A DNA stretch of 64,000 nucleotides, taken from positions 1,612,001 through 1,676,000 of the forward strand of contig NZ_CP128355.1 in assembly GCF_038789205.1 (NCBI RefSeq), in the 5' to 3' direction. Both the position numbers and the translations under genes were made by a program. This document shows positions 12,151 through 21,815 of the stretch, piece by piece (position 1 is the first letter of the stretch; each line of letters starts with the position of its first letter). The DNA is from Staphylococcus hsinchuensis (GTDB lineage: Bacteria; Bacillota; Bacilli; Staphylococcales; Staphylococcaceae). The notes beneath the pieces were generated by a model that saw only the letters and a program-made list of their open reading frames with translations, ran no database searches and was not told where the DNA came from.

Positions 12151-12666
12151 TTATTTATTCATTTTATTTGCGTATGCTTCACGTTGTTTTTGTTCTTCTG
12201 CATATCGTTCTGGGTTTTTCTTATAAAAATTTTGGTGTTCTGTTTCTGCTTTATAGAAACTTGTCGCAGGTAAGATTTTTGTGGCGATTGCTTTATCTTT
12301 ATCGATAGTTTGTTTCATCTTCTCAATATAAGTTTCTGCAACTTCCTTTTGATCTTCATTCGTATAAAAAATTGCTGTTCTATATTGGGAGCCTCTGTCT
12401 TGATATTGGCCTTCTGAATCTGTCGGATCTATTACAGAAAAGAAAATTTCCAATAATTTATGGTAAGAAAATAGGGCCACATCGTATTCAACTTCAACTG
12501 TTTCTAAATGGCCAGTTTCACCCGTTTTGACTTGTTCATATGTAGGGTTGTCTACGTGTCCGCCCATATATCCTGAAGTCACTTGCTCTATGCCTTCAAA
12601 TGTATCAAATGGTTTTACCATGCACCAGAAGCAACCACCTGCGAAATAGGCTTTATTTATATTCAT
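12151..12666 (-). CDS. msrA: Peptide methionine-S-sulfoxide reductase MsrA
   Basis: Cytoplasmic repair enzyme reducing the S epimer of methionine sulfoxide in oxidised proteins. It has 171 residues, a normal MsrA length. The active site GGCFWC is at residues 10-15, with C12 as nucleophile. C15 is the only other cysteine, so it is the likely resolving residue. The family block [27 protein letters not shown] follows. An AAAGGAAG site lies just upstream of the ATG. It diverges from msrR across a short AT-rich promoter region and has no msrB partner here. Confidence 0.95.
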   Translation of the reverse strand: MNINKAYFAGGCFWCMVKPFDTFEGIEQVTSGYMGGHVDNPTYEQVKTGETGHLETVEVEYDVALFSYHKLLEIFFSVIDPTDSEGQYQDRGSQYRTAIFYTNEDQKEVAETYIEKMKQTIDKDKAIATKILPATSFYKAETEHQNFYKKNPERYAEEQKQREAYANKMNK

Positions 12667-12804
12667 GTTTAACTTCCTTTCATTATTGGACCTTAGTCTG
12701 ATTTATTCAGTTTAGACTTGATTTTTATACAGTTTTTATATAAGTTAGTATATATTAATTATAGTACATACATGTGCAATTTTGAAGATATAAGGTTGAT
12801 ACAA

Positions 12805-13788
12805 GTGAAGAGACAAAAGAGAAACAACACAGATTATGCAAATCATGAAGACAATCTAGACCAATCAAACCGTCGTTCGACAAAGAGACGTATTAAGAAG
12901 TTTCCATTTATAATTTTGGGTATTTTAATCGTTTTTGCAATATTGATTGGTTATGTCATTCATGGATATAACTCTGGTATTAAATATGCGAAAGACCAGG
13001 GTAAAACAATGAAAGAACATAAATTTAATGGCCCAGTAAAAAATGACGGTAAATTAACCATTATGGTATTAGGGGCCGATAAAGAGCAAGGTGGCATTTC
13101 AAGAACGGATTCAATTATGATTGCTCAATATGATTACGTTCATAAAAAAATGAAAATCATGTCAGTCATGCGTGACATTTATGCAGATATTCCTGGTAAA
13201 GGAAAACATAAAATTAATTCTGCATATTCTATGGGCGGACCAGAATTATTAAGAAAAACTTTAAATAAAAACTTAGGTATAAATCCTGAATATTACGCTA
13301 TTTTGGATTTTAAAGGTTTTGAAAAAATGGTAGACGAATTAGAACCTAATGGTGTACCTATGGATGTTGAAAAGGATATGTCTGAAAACATCGGTGTATC
13401 TCTGAAAAAAGGTCATCGTTTATTAAATGGTAAAGAGTTACTTGGTTACGCTAGATTCCGTCATGATGAAGAAGGAGACTTTGGAAGAGTTCGTAGACAA
13501 CAACAAGTGATGCAGGCATTGAAACATGAACTTGTAAGTTTCAGTACTTTACCAAAATTACCAAAAGTAGCAGGTATATTAAGAGGATATATGAATACGA
13601 ACATGCAAGATAAAACGTTGATGCAAACAGGATTGAGCTTCGGATTACGTGGGGATAAAAATATTAAATCTACTACGTTACCGGTTAAAGGTTCATACCA
13701 TGATATTCAAACACCTGCTGATGGTAGTGCTTTACAAATTGATCAAGCTACCAATAAAAAGGAAGTCGAAAAGTTCTTAGAAGAATAA
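12805..13788 (+). CDS. msrR: LytR-CpsA-Psr family protein MsrR
   Basis: Membrane-anchored LCP enzyme of the kind that transfers wall teichoic acid or other anionic polymers to peptidoglycan. It has 327 residues, the same as remembered for S. aureus MsrR. It has a basic N-terminus, one membrane segment near residues 32-54 ([20 protein letters not shown]), then the extracellular LCP domain with [24 protein letters not shown] and [21 protein letters not shown], including the conserved arginines. GTG 12805 is preferred: AAGG lies about 9 bases upstream, and an earlier in-frame ATG at 12718 falls in the promoter region. Confidence 0.92.
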   Translation: MKRQKRNNTDYANHEDNLDQSNRRSTKRRIKKFPFIILGILIVFAILIGYVIHGYNSGIKYAKDQGKTMKEHKFNGPVKNDGKLTIMVLGADKEQGGISRTDSIMIAQYDYVHKKMKIMSVMRDIYADIPGKGKHKINSAYSMGGPELLRKTLNKNLGINPEYYAILDFKGFEKMVDELEPNGVPMDVEKDMSENIGVSLKKGHRLLNGKELLGYARFRHDEEGDFGRVRRQQQVMQALKHELVSFSTLPKLPKVAGILRGYMNTNMQDKTLMQTGLSFGLRGDKNIKSTTLPVKGSYHDIQTPADGSALQIDQATNKKEVEKFLEE

Positions 13789-13824
13789 AAATGGGTAGCA
13801 TTAAATCATTTATGAGCATAATTT

Positions 13825-13857
13825 AGAGGTTGGACACGATGTCCAACCTCTTTTTAT
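13825..13857 (+). terminator. Terminator of msrR
   Basis: A perfect 12-bp stem (13825-13836 with 13840-13851), loop CGA, then TTTTATT. It also separates msrR from the converging tautomerase gene. Confidence 0.93.
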
Positions 13858-14045
13858 TATGCTTCGTCTGACTTTCTGACACCGGCAACGCCATAATGTG
13901 TTGATTTCATTTCTTCTATTACAACTTGTATCGCTTGTTTGTTTGCTCCAGTCGTTTTTTCAACCGCTTGAGTAACTTCAGCTACTAAATCTTTTAATTG
14001 TTCGTCAGAACGGCCTTCTAATAATTTAACATTTACAATCGGCAT
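13857..14045 (-). CDS. 4-oxalocrotonate tautomerase family protein
   Basis: 62-residue enzyme of the tautomerase superfamily, typically a hexamer in the cytoplasm. The start MPIVNVKLLEGRSDEQ gives the catalytic Pro1 after removal of Met, with an Arg at position 11 of the mature chain. The length matches the family. The physiological substrate of such stand-alone tautomerases in staphylococci is not known. A clear AAGGAGG (14053-14059) precedes the ATG. It diverges from the SOS polymerase gene. Confidence 0.9.
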   Translation of the reverse strand: MPIVNVKLLEGRSDEQLKDLVAEVTQAVEKTTGANKQAIQVVIEEMKSTHYGVAGVRKSDEA

Positions 14046-14117
14046 GTTGTTTTCCTCCTTAATTATTTGATTATGATTATACCATTAATTTTTATAATAT
14101 TACAAAAATTCAGAATA

Positions 14118-14167
14118 GAACAAGTGTTCTTATAGGTATTGAAAAAGAACAAGTGTTCGTATATAAT
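14118..14167 (+). promoter_or_regulatory. SOS promoter with two LexA boxes
   Basis: Two identical 12-mers GAACAAGTGTTC (14118-14129 and 14147-14158) match the Gram-positive LexA box pattern GAAC-N4-GTTC. The second lies inside the 17-base spacer of a promoter formed by TTGAAA (14139-14144) and TATAAT (14162-14167). LexA bound here would block RNA polymerase directly. Confidence 0.9.
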
Positions 14168-14192
14168 TAAATCATCAAGGAGGTTTGCTGGG

Positions 14193-15455
14193 ATGTATGA
14201 TTATAATTTAGTGGAAGAAAGAGATATATTGTGTGTGGATCAGAAGAGTTTTTTTGCTAGCGTCTCTTGTATCGAGAAAGGATTAGACCCTAGAGAAGAG
14301 AAGTTAGCAGTCGTTGCAGATACAAAGAGACAAGGTTCAGTTGTATTAGCAGCTACGGCACCGTTAAAGAAACTAGGAATTAAAACAGGCTCTAGATTAT
14401 TTGAAATCCCTCATAGAAATGACATTTATATTATTAATCCAAGTATGAGAAAGTATTTAGAAGTTTCAATCGCTATTTCTAAGATTGCATTACGTTATGT
14501 CCCTCCGGAAGATTTACATCAATACAGTATCGACGAGTTCTTTATAGATGTAACCGATAGTTATCATCGTTTTAGCACGACAATCCAATCATTTTGTAAG
14601 AAGCTTCAATTTGAAATAAAGGCAGAAACCGATATCGATTGTTCGATAGGGATTGGTTCGAATATGTTGCTAAGTAAAATTGCGATGGATGTAGAAGCGA
14701 AACATTCTCCAAGTATGATTGCAGAATGGCGTTACCATGATGTACCTCAAAAACTTTGGCCCATTCAACCGTTGAGTGAATTTTGGGGTATTAGTTCACG
14801 TACGGAAGCCAAATTAAATAAACGAGGTATTTTTACGGTAGGTGATTTAGCTAATTATCCTCATCAATATTTAAAGAGAGATTTTGGCATTATAGGTACA
14901 GATTTACATCTACATGCGAATGGAATAGACAAGAGTAAAATACGAGATAAATATGAAGTAGTAAATCCTTCCATTTGTAAAAGTCAGATTTTGATGAGAG
15001 ATTACCGTTTTGAGGAAACAAAAGTGGTTATGAGAGAGTTAATTGAAGATGTGGCTAGTCGTGTAAGAGCTAGAAATCAATTAGCAAAAACGATCCATTT
15101 TTCATTTGGTTATAGTGATGATGGTGGGGTTAACAAACAATATACATTAGAAGATCCGACAAATTTAGATGAGAATATATTTAAAGTAATTGAACATTTT
15201 GCAGATAAGTTATGTGATAAGCAAGCGCTTTATAGAACAGTAAGTGTGTCATTAACGCAATTTATCGATGAGAAAGATCGTCAACTGAATTTATTTATTA
15301 ATGAGTATGAACGAAAGAGAAAAGAACGGTTAGCGAAAACGATTGACGAGTTACATTCAAAATATGGTAAAGGCATTGTATCACGGGCGGTTTCATATAC
15401 AGACGCAGGAACGAAGAATGGCCGTTTAGGACTAATGGCTGGCCATAAGATGTAA
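14193..15455 (+). CDS. Y-family DNA polymerase (UmuC-like), SOS-inducible
   Basis: Error-prone translesion DNA polymerase, 420 residues. The catalytic acidic residues are D16 in ILCVDQKSFFASV and D114/E115 in YSIDEFFIDVT. The thumb region has helix-hairpin-helix features, and the C-terminal little-finger domain ends the protein. It resembles the UmuC-type gene of the S. aureus LexA regulon more than DinB. The start is ATG 14193, with AAGGAGG (14177-14183) 9 bases upstream. It is preceded by twin LexA boxes embedded in its promoter, so induction by DNA damage is expected. Confidence 0.92.
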   Translation: MYDYNLVEERDILCVDQKSFFASVSCIEKGLDPREEKLAVVADTKRQGSVVLAATAPLKKLGIKTGSRLFEIPHRNDIYIINPSMRKYLEVSIAISKIALRYVPPEDLHQYSIDEFFIDVTDSYHRFSTTIQSFCKKLQFEIKAETDIDCSIGIGSNMLLSKIAMDVEAKHSPSMIAEWRYHDVPQKLWPIQPLSEFWGISSRTEAKLNKRGIFTVGDLANYPHQYLKRDFGIIGTDLHLHANGIDKSKIRDKYEVVNPSICKSQILMRDYRFEETKVVMRELIEDVASRVRARNQLAKTIHFSFGYSDDGGVNKQYTLEDPTNLDENIFKVIEHFADKLCDKQALYRTVSVSLTQFIDEKDRQLNLFINEYERKRKERLAKTIDELHSKYGKGIVSRAVSYTDAGTKNGRLGLMAGHKM

Positions 15456-15549
15456 TATAAACAATAACTACAATACAATCATGTATTTAAATAACCAGTA
15501 AATAAACATAAGGTTGTTTATTTACTGGTTATTATTGTGTATGCATGGG

Positions 15550-16641
15550 TTAAGCAATATACGTATCAAAGTCTTCTAAGGCAAGCGCACCTTTTTTACG
15601 GTCTTCAGGCGTTTTAAAACTAATACGCAAGGCGCCATAAATATCTTCACGTACTTCTAATATTCTTAAGTTGCTAATAGAAATATTATGTAAACTTAGA
15701 ATGTTTGTAACTTTGCTAATCATACCCGGTTCATCGGGGATATCAACGTATAGATCATACTCTATAGATAAGGCACCTTGTGATTTAAGGGGAAGTTCAT
15801 CCCGATAAAGTTTAGCTTCATTAAAGAAATCATGGAGCGCCGTTGGTTGGTCGCTCTCAATTAATTGTATGACTTCAGTCATTTGTGATTTCCATTCTTG
15901 TAACATAGATAAGATGATATGTTTATTTTCAAGGGTGATATCACGCCACATAATTGGATTACTACTAGCAATTCTAGTGATATCTCTAAAGCCTCCCGCT
16001 GCAAGTGTCTTAACTAAAGATGAATCTTTAACGTGATTGGCGTTTAGATGAACGAGACTCGACGCAATAATGTGAGGAACATGACTGACGATACTCGTTA
16101 CAAAATCATGTTCATCCGCAGTTGTAGTAATAAATTTAGCTGCAGTAGATTGTAATAATTCTTTCACGACAGTAGAGGCCTCGTCATTGTCAGATTCGTT
16201 GTGCACAAGAATGTAGAAGGCATTCTCAAATAGGTGTTTTTTAGCGTTAAGTACGCCAGACTTATGGCTACCAGCCATAGGGTGCCCACCAATTAAATGA
16301 ATGTTGTGTTGTAAAAGTGAGGTTTCAAATTGTTGAATTGTGGATTTCGTACTACCTGTATCAGTAACGATTAGACCACTTTTAGTTTGATAGTGCGGTA
16401 ACGATTGTAAATATTGAACAGTTTGCTTAACAGGTGTTGCATATATAATCATATCTGCTTCTTGCACACTCATTTTATAGTCTGTAGAAATATGATCTAT
16501 AATCCCAATGGATAAAGCTTTATCTAATTGTGTCGTATCTGCATCGTAGGCAGTAATAGAAATATCATCGTGATAGTATTTCAAATTGCTAGCTAAACTT
16601 CCGCCAATTAATCCTAAACCTACAAATAAAATGTTTTGCAT
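15550..16641 (-). CDS. tyrA: Prephenate dehydrogenase
   Basis: Oxidative decarboxylation of prephenate to 4-hydroxyphenylpyruvate, the tyrosine branch of aromatic amino acid synthesis. It has 363 residues. The NAD-binding fold starts at once ([14 protein letters not shown]), followed by TDTGSTKS and [12 protein letters not shown] around the active site. A C-terminal ACT domain (residues about 290-363, [21 protein letters not shown]) probably binds tyrosine for feedback control. AGAGGTGAT lies before the ATG. Its closeness to the trp operon groups aromatic biosynthesis, but it is on the opposite strand. Confidence 0.95.
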   Translation of the reverse strand: MQNILFVGLGLIGGSLASNLKYYHDDISITAYDADTTQLDKALSIGIIDHISTDYKMSVQEADMIIYATPVKQTVQYLQSLPHYQTKSGLIVTDTGSTKSTIQQFETSLLQHNIHLIGGHPMAGSHKSGVLNAKKHLFENAFYILVHNESDNDEASTVVKELLQSTAAKFITTTADEHDFVTSIVSHVPHIIASSLVHLNANHVKDSSLVKTLAAGGFRDITRIASSNPIMWRDITLENKHIILSMLQEWKSQMTEVIQLIESDQPTALHDFFNEAKLYRDELPLKSQGALSIEYDLYVDIPDEPGMISKVTNILSLHNISISNLRILEVREDIYGALRISFKTPEDRKKGALALEDFDTYIA

Positions 16642-16849
16642 TAACGATCACCTCTGTCTAATTTTTCAGAATATTTATATTGTAAATGAGCGATAGATAA
16701 TTAGCAATAATAGTTTAATACATTTGTTAGAAGCAAAACGTGGAATGACGTTTTGAGATGTACAAAAAGTAGGTAAAACCTCTAAATAAATTAATTTTTA
16801 AAGTAGTTCAATTAAAAGCGTAGCGCAATAGTTACTAAAATGTGCCTAT

Positions 16850-16897
16850 AGTACAAAAAAGTGCGTACTTCTCAAAAAGATACTATCAATTTATAAT
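16850..16897 (+). promoter_or_regulatory. Promoter-like region with inverted repeat
   Basis: AGTAC (16850-16854) and GTACT (16865-16869) form an inverted repeat just upstream of, and touching, a weak -35 (TTCTCA, 16869-16874), with TATAAT at 16892-16897. A DUF24/HxlR or MarR repressor could act here; this is inference from position and from the kind of gene downstream. Confidence 0.35.
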
Positions 16898-16932
16898 TTT
16901 AATACATAATAAAACACGAAGGTGGAAAGAAA

Positions 16933-17487
16933 ATGAAAAATATATTAATCATTAATGGTCACGAATACTATAAAAAATCAAAAGGGCAGTTGAACCAAAC
17001 AATTTTTGAAGAATGGGAAAGATTACTAAAAGATAAATTTAATGTTGAAACAACGATAGTAGATCAAGGATATGATGTAGATGAGGAAATTGAAAAATGG
17101 TTGCGTGCAGACATAATTATAATGCAGACACCAATATATTGGTTTAGTATACCTGGTAAGTTCAAGCAATATATCGATCAAGTATATATGGATCGCATAT
17201 TCTTTAAAGGGTCAGATCAATATGGACAAGGTGGACAGTTTACTGATAAACAATATTTACTTTCATTAACATGGAATGCGCCAGAGGCCATTTTTGATAA
17301 TAAAGAGGCATTTTATGACGGACGTTCTTTAGATGAGGCGATGTTACACTTACACAAAATGAATCAATATATTGGTATGACATCACTGCCAACATTTGCA
17401 ATTTATAACGTCGTGAAACACACAAATATAGAACATTATAAAATAAAATTGGCAGGCCACGTAAAAGAAGTTTTTGACAGAATGTAA
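16933..17487 (+). CDS. NAD(P)H oxidoreductase, flavodoxin-like fold (MdaB/KefF type)
   Basis: 184-residue cytoplasmic flavoprotein resembling quinone reductases of the NQO1/MdaB/KefF group. It begins with the flavin-binding strand and loop MKNILIINGHEYYKKSKGQLN, followed by TPIYWFSIPGKFKQYIDQV, the conserved stretch that contacts FMN/FAD. Such enzymes reduce quinones by two electrons and protect against electrophiles. It lies between tyrA and trpE as a single gene. AAGGTGG precedes the ATG. Substrate and exact subfamily are not certain. Confidence 0.82.
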   Translation: MKNILIINGHEYYKKSKGQLNQTIFEEWERLLKDKFNVETTIVDQGYDVDEEIEKWLRADIIIMQTPIYWFSIPGKFKQYIDQVYMDRIFFKGSDQYGQGGQFTDKQYLLSLTWNAPEAIFDNKEAFYDGRSLDEAMLHLHKMNQYIGMTSLPTFAIYNVVKHTNIEHYKIKLAGHVKEVFDRM

Positions 17488-17553
17488 CCATGGAGATAGA
17501 ATTTATACACAAGGTATAGATATTGAAATATTTAGAAAAATAAGAATTCATTG

Positions 17554-17582
17554 TTGACAAAAGAGAATGTTGCTTGTACTAT
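17554..17582 (+). promoter_or_regulatory. Promoter of the trp leader
   Basis: TTGACA (17554-17559) and TACTAT (17577-17582) are separated by 17 bases, directly upstream of the first T-box leader. Confidence 0.75.
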
Positions 17583-17585
17583 ACT

Positions 17586-17821
17586 AGTTAATTACTACTT
17601 CAGAAATTGAAGTTAAATGTTGAAAGTATGAGTAGCGTATATGTTGAGTAGTTAATCAGAAAGCTAATGGTTGATGGAAATTAGCACTGCATATATCGTG
17701 AATTGGGCTTTTAAACGTCACTATAAATAGAGCAATTGAAAGTGAACATGAAGAATGTTAACTAAGGTGGCACCACGGTAACGCGTCCTTATAGTACGTG
17801 TTATTGTGGTGCTTTTTATTT
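17586..17821 (+). ncRNA. T-box riboswitch 1 (tRNA-Trp), trp operon leader
   Basis: The T-box core AAGGTGGCACCACGG is at 17764-17778. The stem I apical element (AGAAAGCTAATGGTTGATGG region) is near 17658-17677, followed by a specifier region TGAATTGGGC in which UGG (17704-17706) is the tryptophan codon. The UGGC bulge would pair with the G73-CCA end of tRNA-Trp. A terminator (GCACCAC 17770-17776 with GTGGTGC 17806-17812, then T run) competes with the antiterminator. Uncharged tRNA-Trp should allow read-through. Confidence 0.9.
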
Positions 17822-17865
17822 GGAAATTTTTAAAGAAAACAAAATGTAGTAAGTTATGTAAACGT

Positions 17866-18035
17866 AGTCTCAGAAAGTTAGTGGTTGATGTAAACTAACA
17901 CGCACATATACTGAAATTGGGTTTTGTTGGATCATAATTTTATAAAATGATTTGAGTGAGTAGAGTTTAATATTCTGCTAATTTAGGTGGTACCACGCAA
18001 CAGCGTCTTTTATTTTAAGGATGCTGTTTTTTTAA
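17866..18035 (+). ncRNA. T-box riboswitch 2 (tRNA-Trp), in tandem
   Basis: A second, more compact T-box lies directly after the first terminator. It has an apical element (AGAAAGTTAGTGGTTGATGT region), a specifier region TGAAATTGGG with UGG at 17918-17920, the T-box core AGGTGGTACCACG (17985-17997), and a terminator made of AACAGC (17999-18004) and GCTGTT (18023-18028) with a T run. Two T-boxes in series should tighten repression when tryptophan is plentiful. Confidence 0.88.
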
Positions 18036-18058
18036 TTTTCAAAAGGGAGGCAAATCAG

Positions 18059-19465
18059 ATGTTGATACAATATAAAAAATTGCACGCCGAAGTTACACCT
18101 GAAGCGCTAGCAAGACTTAAAAAACATAAAATCATATTAGAAAGTTCGGAACAATCTAAATTGAAGGGCCGTTATTCTATGGTGATATTTGATACGTATG
18201 GTTCTATCACGTTAGATGACGAAACATTGACGATTGAAAAGAACGAAAAACAAATCGTAGAAAATGACCAACCGTATGACAAATTAAAACAGTTTATTGA
18301 TCGTTATAAAGTTAATATTCAAGAAGAGTCGCTCGCAGATTTACCATTTATTTCTGGGTTTGTGGGTACGTGTAGCTTTGACTTAGTGAGACATGAATTT
18401 CCAAAGTTAAAGCAACACCCCCTTGAAGATCATCAGCAACACGATGTGCGCTTACACATGGTCGAGGATGTTTACGCATTTGATCATTATAAAGAACACC
18501 TATATGTGATTGCGACCAATTTATTTTCAAATCAAAATGAAGCACAGTTGAAAGCTAGAATTGATCGTCGAGTTGAAGAATTAAAAGAAATTAACATTTA
18601 TCCGCCAACAATAAATTATGAAAATAACGATAAACAAATTAAGTCTAATATTACGCCAGAACAATTTGAAACAACGGTTAGAAATATGAAATCACTCATT
18701 AGACAAGGGGACATGTTCCAAGTAGTCCCATCAATCATTTATAGTTATGAACATCACTTTGGAAGTAAATTACAACAGTTGTCATATCAACTCTATCAAA
18801 ATTTAAAACGACAAAATCCTAGTCCTTATATGTATTACTTGAATATAGATCAACCTATTATTGTAGGAAGTTCGCCTGAGAGCTTTGTAAAAGTTAAAGA
18901 TCAGAAAGTCGTAACCAACCCAATCGCTGGAACAATTAAAAGAGGGCAAACTGAAGAAGAAGATTATGCTAATGAACAACAACTTAAAAATGATGAAAAA
19001 GAAATAAGCGAACATCGTATGTTAGTGGATTTAGGAAGAAACGATATTCATAGAATTAGTCTTACAGGGACTTCAAAGTTAGAAAAGTTAATGGCAATTG
19101 AGCGTTACGAACATGTCATGCATATCGTTAGTGAAGTAAGTGGTAAAGTTCCTGATAATTATTCTCCTATGTCGGTCATTGCAAGTTTATTACCAACTGG
19201 CACAGTGTCAGGCGCACCGAAACTGAGAGCAATTCAACGTATTTACGAAAACTACCCTCATAAACGTGGTGTTTATAGTGGGGGAATAGGCTATATCAAT
19301 TGTAATCATGAGTTAGATTTCGCCTTAGCAATACGTACAATGATGATAGATGAGCACAATATCAATGTTCAAGCAGGTTGTGGCGTAGTGTATGATTCAG
19401 TCCCAGAGAAAGAATTCCAAGAAACCCAACTTAAAGCTAAAAGTCTTTTGGAGGTGTCCCCATGA
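18059..19465 (+). CDS. trpE: Anthranilate synthase component I
   Basis: Converts chorismate to anthranilate using ammonia delivered by TrpG, the first committed step of tryptophan synthesis. It has 468 residues. The chorismate-binding core holds GDMFQVVPS, PSPYMYYLNID, NPIAGTIKRG, DLGRNDI and LLPTGTVSGAPK. The N-terminal region ESSEQSKLKGRYSMV carries the feedback-site-type LES motif. ATG 18059 has GGGAGG (18045-18050) 8 bases upstream; the longer frame from 17987 would start inside the T-box. The stop overlaps trpG by four bases. Confidence 0.96.
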   Translation: MLIQYKKLHAEVTPEALARLKKHKIILESSEQSKLKGRYSMVIFDTYGSITLDDETLTIEKNEKQIVENDQPYDKLKQFIDRYKVNIQEESLADLPFISGFVGTCSFDLVRHEFPKLKQHPLEDHQQHDVRLHMVEDVYAFDHYKEHLYVIATNLFSNQNEAQLKARIDRRVEELKEINIYPPTINYENNDKQIKSNITPEQFETTVRNMKSLIRQGDMFQVVPSIIYSYEHHFGSKLQQLSYQLYQNLKRQNPSPYMYYLNIDQPIIVGSSPESFVKVKDQKVVTNPIAGTIKRGQTEEEDYANEQQLKNDEKEISEHRMLVDLGRNDIHRISLTGTSKLEKLMAIERYEHVMHIVSEVSGKVPDNYSPMSVIASLLPTGTVSGAPKLRAIQRIYENYPHKRGVYSGGIGYINCNHELDFALAIRTMMIDEHNINVQAGCGVVYDSVPEKEFQETQLKAKSLLEVSP

Positions 19466-20055
19466 TACTCATCGTCGATAACTATGATTCGTTTACTTAT
19501 AATTTAGTTGATATGGTTGCGCAACAAACAGAGGTTATAGTGAAGTATCCTGATGACCCTAAAGTTTTTGACTATCAAAATGAGATTGACGGCATTATTA
19601 TTTCGCCTGGTCCAGGTCATCCGTTAGATACCAATCTCTTGATGAGAATTATTGAACACTATCAACATAAACCAATATTAGGAGTATGCCTAGGTTCCCA
19701 AGCTTTATCATGTTTTTATGGTGGGGAAGTCATACAAGGTGAAAATATAAAACACGGTAAAACAGATCGAATGAAGATTGTAAAAAGAACGCAACTATAC
19801 GAAAATATTACAGAATATTCAGAAATTATGAGGTATCATTCATTAATTACTGATCCTAAATCATTACCAACATCTTTAATCGTGACGGCAGAAACGCCAG
19901 ATTGTATACAAGGCTTACAACACAAGATGAAACCGCACTTTGGTATTCAATATCATCCAGAATCATTTGCAACTGAACATGGCACTCAAATCATTATCAA
20001 TTTCTTAAAAATAACCCAAGAGGTGAAACATGATGCGACTTCAAGAACAAATTAA
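19462..20055 (+). CDS. trpG: Anthranilate synthase component II (glutamine amidotransferase)
   Basis: Class I glutaminase subunit that supplies ammonia to TrpE. It has 197 residues. The nucleophile is C76 in GVCLGSQAL; the usual histidine after CLG is serine here. The histidine/glutamate pair is in [12 protein letters not shown], and the oxyanion region is SPGPGHP. The ATGA overlap with trpE and the 26-base overlap with trpD point to coupled translation. No pabA-like second copy is seen, so this subunit might also serve folate synthesis; that is inference. Confidence 0.95.
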   Translation: MILIVDNYDSFTYNLVDMVAQQTEVIVKYPDDPKVFDYQNEIDGIIISPGPGHPLDTNLLMRIIEHYQHKPILGVCLGSQALSCFYGGEVIQGENIKHGKTDRMKIVKRTQLYENITEYSEIMRYHSLITDPKSLPTSLIVTAETPDCIQGLQHKMKPHFGIQYHPESFATEHGTQIIINFLKITQEVKHDATSRTN

Positions 20056-21049
20056 TCAACATGAACCGTTGAATCAACAACAAATGAATCAATTTATTAC
20101 CTTTTTACTAGATGAAACAGCAAAGGAAGAGACAAAAAAGCAGTTATTGTCTACGTTCTCAAATAAAGAAATTACCCAAAATGAATTAACTTATATCGCA
20201 AACAGTTTAATTCAGACAATGTATGAACAACAACCTCAGTTTCCTAATAGTATTTGTGTGTGTGGTACAGGAGGAGATAAATCGCATAGTTTCAATATTT
20301 CAACAACGGTATCTTTCGTAGTTGCAAGTGCGGGTGTTCCTGTTATTAAACATGGTAATAAGAGCATAACTTCCGCTTCAGGGAGTACCGATTTGTTAAA
20401 AGCGATGAACATCAAAACGACCTCGGTTGAAAAAACGATAGAACAAGTGAGAGAGAAAGGATTAGCATTTTTAAGTGCGACTGAAACATATCCTGTGATG
20501 AAACATATTCAACCTATACGAAAAGGCATCGATAAACCAACTATCTTTAATATTACAGGCCCGATGATTAATCCGTTCCAGTTAGATTATCAAGTTATGG
20601 GCGTGTATGAACCTTCAAAGTTAGAAAAAATCACTCGAACGCTTTCAGACTTAGGTAGAAGACGGGCAATCGTATTGCATGGTGCCAATGGTATGGATGA
20701 AGCCACTCTATCAGGAGATAATATTATCTATGAACTAACATCTGATGGACAAATCCAACATTATACGCTTAACGCACAAGATTTAGGATTTGACTATGCA
20801 CCGAATAGCGATCTCGTTGGAGGCTCGGCTCATGATAATCTATCAATCACTAAACGTATTCTTAATGGTGAAGAACAAAGTGCAAAACGAGATGTCGTCG
20901 TGTTAAACGCAGGTATCGCTTTGTACGTAGCTGAACAAACTGACTCGATTCAACAAGGCGTACATTTAGCTAGTAAATTAATAAATGATGGAGCAGCATT
21001 AGCACAATATAACAAAATGGGAGGACATCAATATGACTATATTGGATGA
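20030..21049 (+). CDS. trpD: Anthranilate phosphoribosyltransferase
   Basis: Joins anthranilate to phosphoribosyl pyrophosphate. It has 339 residues, the normal length. The PRPP-binding motif [30 protein letters not shown] and the later [19 protein letters not shown] fit the family. The gene starts inside the end of trpG at tandem ATGs (20030 and 20033), with GAGGTGA just upstream, and its end overlaps trpC by 17 bases. Confidence 0.96.
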   Translation: MMRLQEQINQHEPLNQQQMNQFITFLLDETAKEETKKQLLSTFSNKEITQNELTYIANSLIQTMYEQQPQFPNSICVCGTGGDKSHSFNISTTVSFVVASAGVPVIKHGNKSITSASGSTDLLKAMNIKTTSVEKTIEQVREKGLAFLSATETYPVMKHIQPIRKGIDKPTIFNITGPMINPFQLDYQVMGVYEPSKLEKITRTLSDLGRRRAIVLHGANGMDEATLSGDNIIYELTSDGQIQHYTLNAQDLGFDYAPNSDLVGGSAHDNLSITKRILNGEEQSAKRDVVVLNAGIALYVAEQTDSIQQGVHLASKLINDGAALAQYNKMGGHQYDYIG

Positions 21050-21815
21050 AATTGTAGCTTATAAAAGAGATTTATTAGCACAAGGATATTACGAAGATAA
21101 ATTAAAAACTTTAACAGCCGTTGACGTTTCACATAAACAAACATTAAACGACCAAATAAAGTCTTCAAAAGAATTAGCCATCATTGCTGAAATAAAATCT
21201 AAAAGTCCATCTATTGATAGATTACCTGAAAGAAATTTAATACAACAGGTTAAGCAATATGAACAATATGGTGCGAATGCAGTTTCAATACTTACAGATG
21301 AACAGTATTTTGAAGGTAGTTTTGAAAGGTTACAAGAGTTAACTATCGAGACGAATTTACCGGTGTTATGTAAAGATTTTATAGTTGAAAAAATACAAAT
21401 TGATGTTGCACGCAAGGCTGGCGCATCAATTATATTACTCATCGTAAACGTATTAAATGATGAAGAATTACAGGAACTTTATCATTACGCACGATCTTTA
21501 AACTTAGAAGTGTTAGTTGAAGTGCATGATAAAGCAGAACTTAAGAGAGCACATCAACTTGGTGCTGAATTAATCGGTATTAATAATAGGGATTTAAAAC
21601 GTTTTGTTACTGATGTATTGCATACAAACGAAATTTTAGAAGATTATCAACCCAATGTGAATTATATTTCAGAAAGTGGAGTCCGTAACCGAAGTGATGT
21701 TGAAAATATTGTAGCATCAGGTATAAGCGGAATGTTAATAGGGGAATCATTGATGACTTGCGATGACTTGAGTCAATTTTTACCAAGTTTAAAATTAGAG
21801 AAGGTCCAACGATGA
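21033..21815 (+). CDS. trpC: Indole-3-glycerol phosphate synthase
   Basis: Closes the indole ring from carboxyphenylamino-deoxyribulose phosphate. It is a 260-residue TIM barrel with the conserved AEIKSKSPS near residue 50, [36 protein letters not shown] and [11 protein letters not shown]. It overlaps trpD at its start and trpF at its end (ATGA), within the densely packed trp operon. Confidence 0.96.
   Translation: MTILDEIVAYKRDLLAQGYYEDKLKTLTAVDVSHKQTLNDQIKSSKELAIIAEIKSKSPSIDRLPERNLIQQVKQYEQYGANAVSILTDEQYFEGSFERLQELTIETNLPVLCKDFIVEKIQIDVARKAGASIILLIVNVLNDEELQELYHYARSLNLEVLVEVHDKAELKRAHQLGAELIGINNRDLKRFVTDVLHTNEILEDYQPNVNYISESGVRNRSDVENIVASGISGMLIGESLMTCDDLSQFLPSLKLEKVQR

Noticed and set aside
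12718..12804. Longer N-terminus for MsrR starting at ATG 12718
   Set aside because: That stretch lies in the AT-rich msrA/msrR promoter region, lacks a ribosome site and is not in the S. aureus protein; GTG 12805 gives the expected 327 residues.
17987..18058. Longer trpE starting at 17987
   Set aside because: The extra codons lie in the T-box core and terminator; AGGGAGG is correctly placed for ATG 18059.
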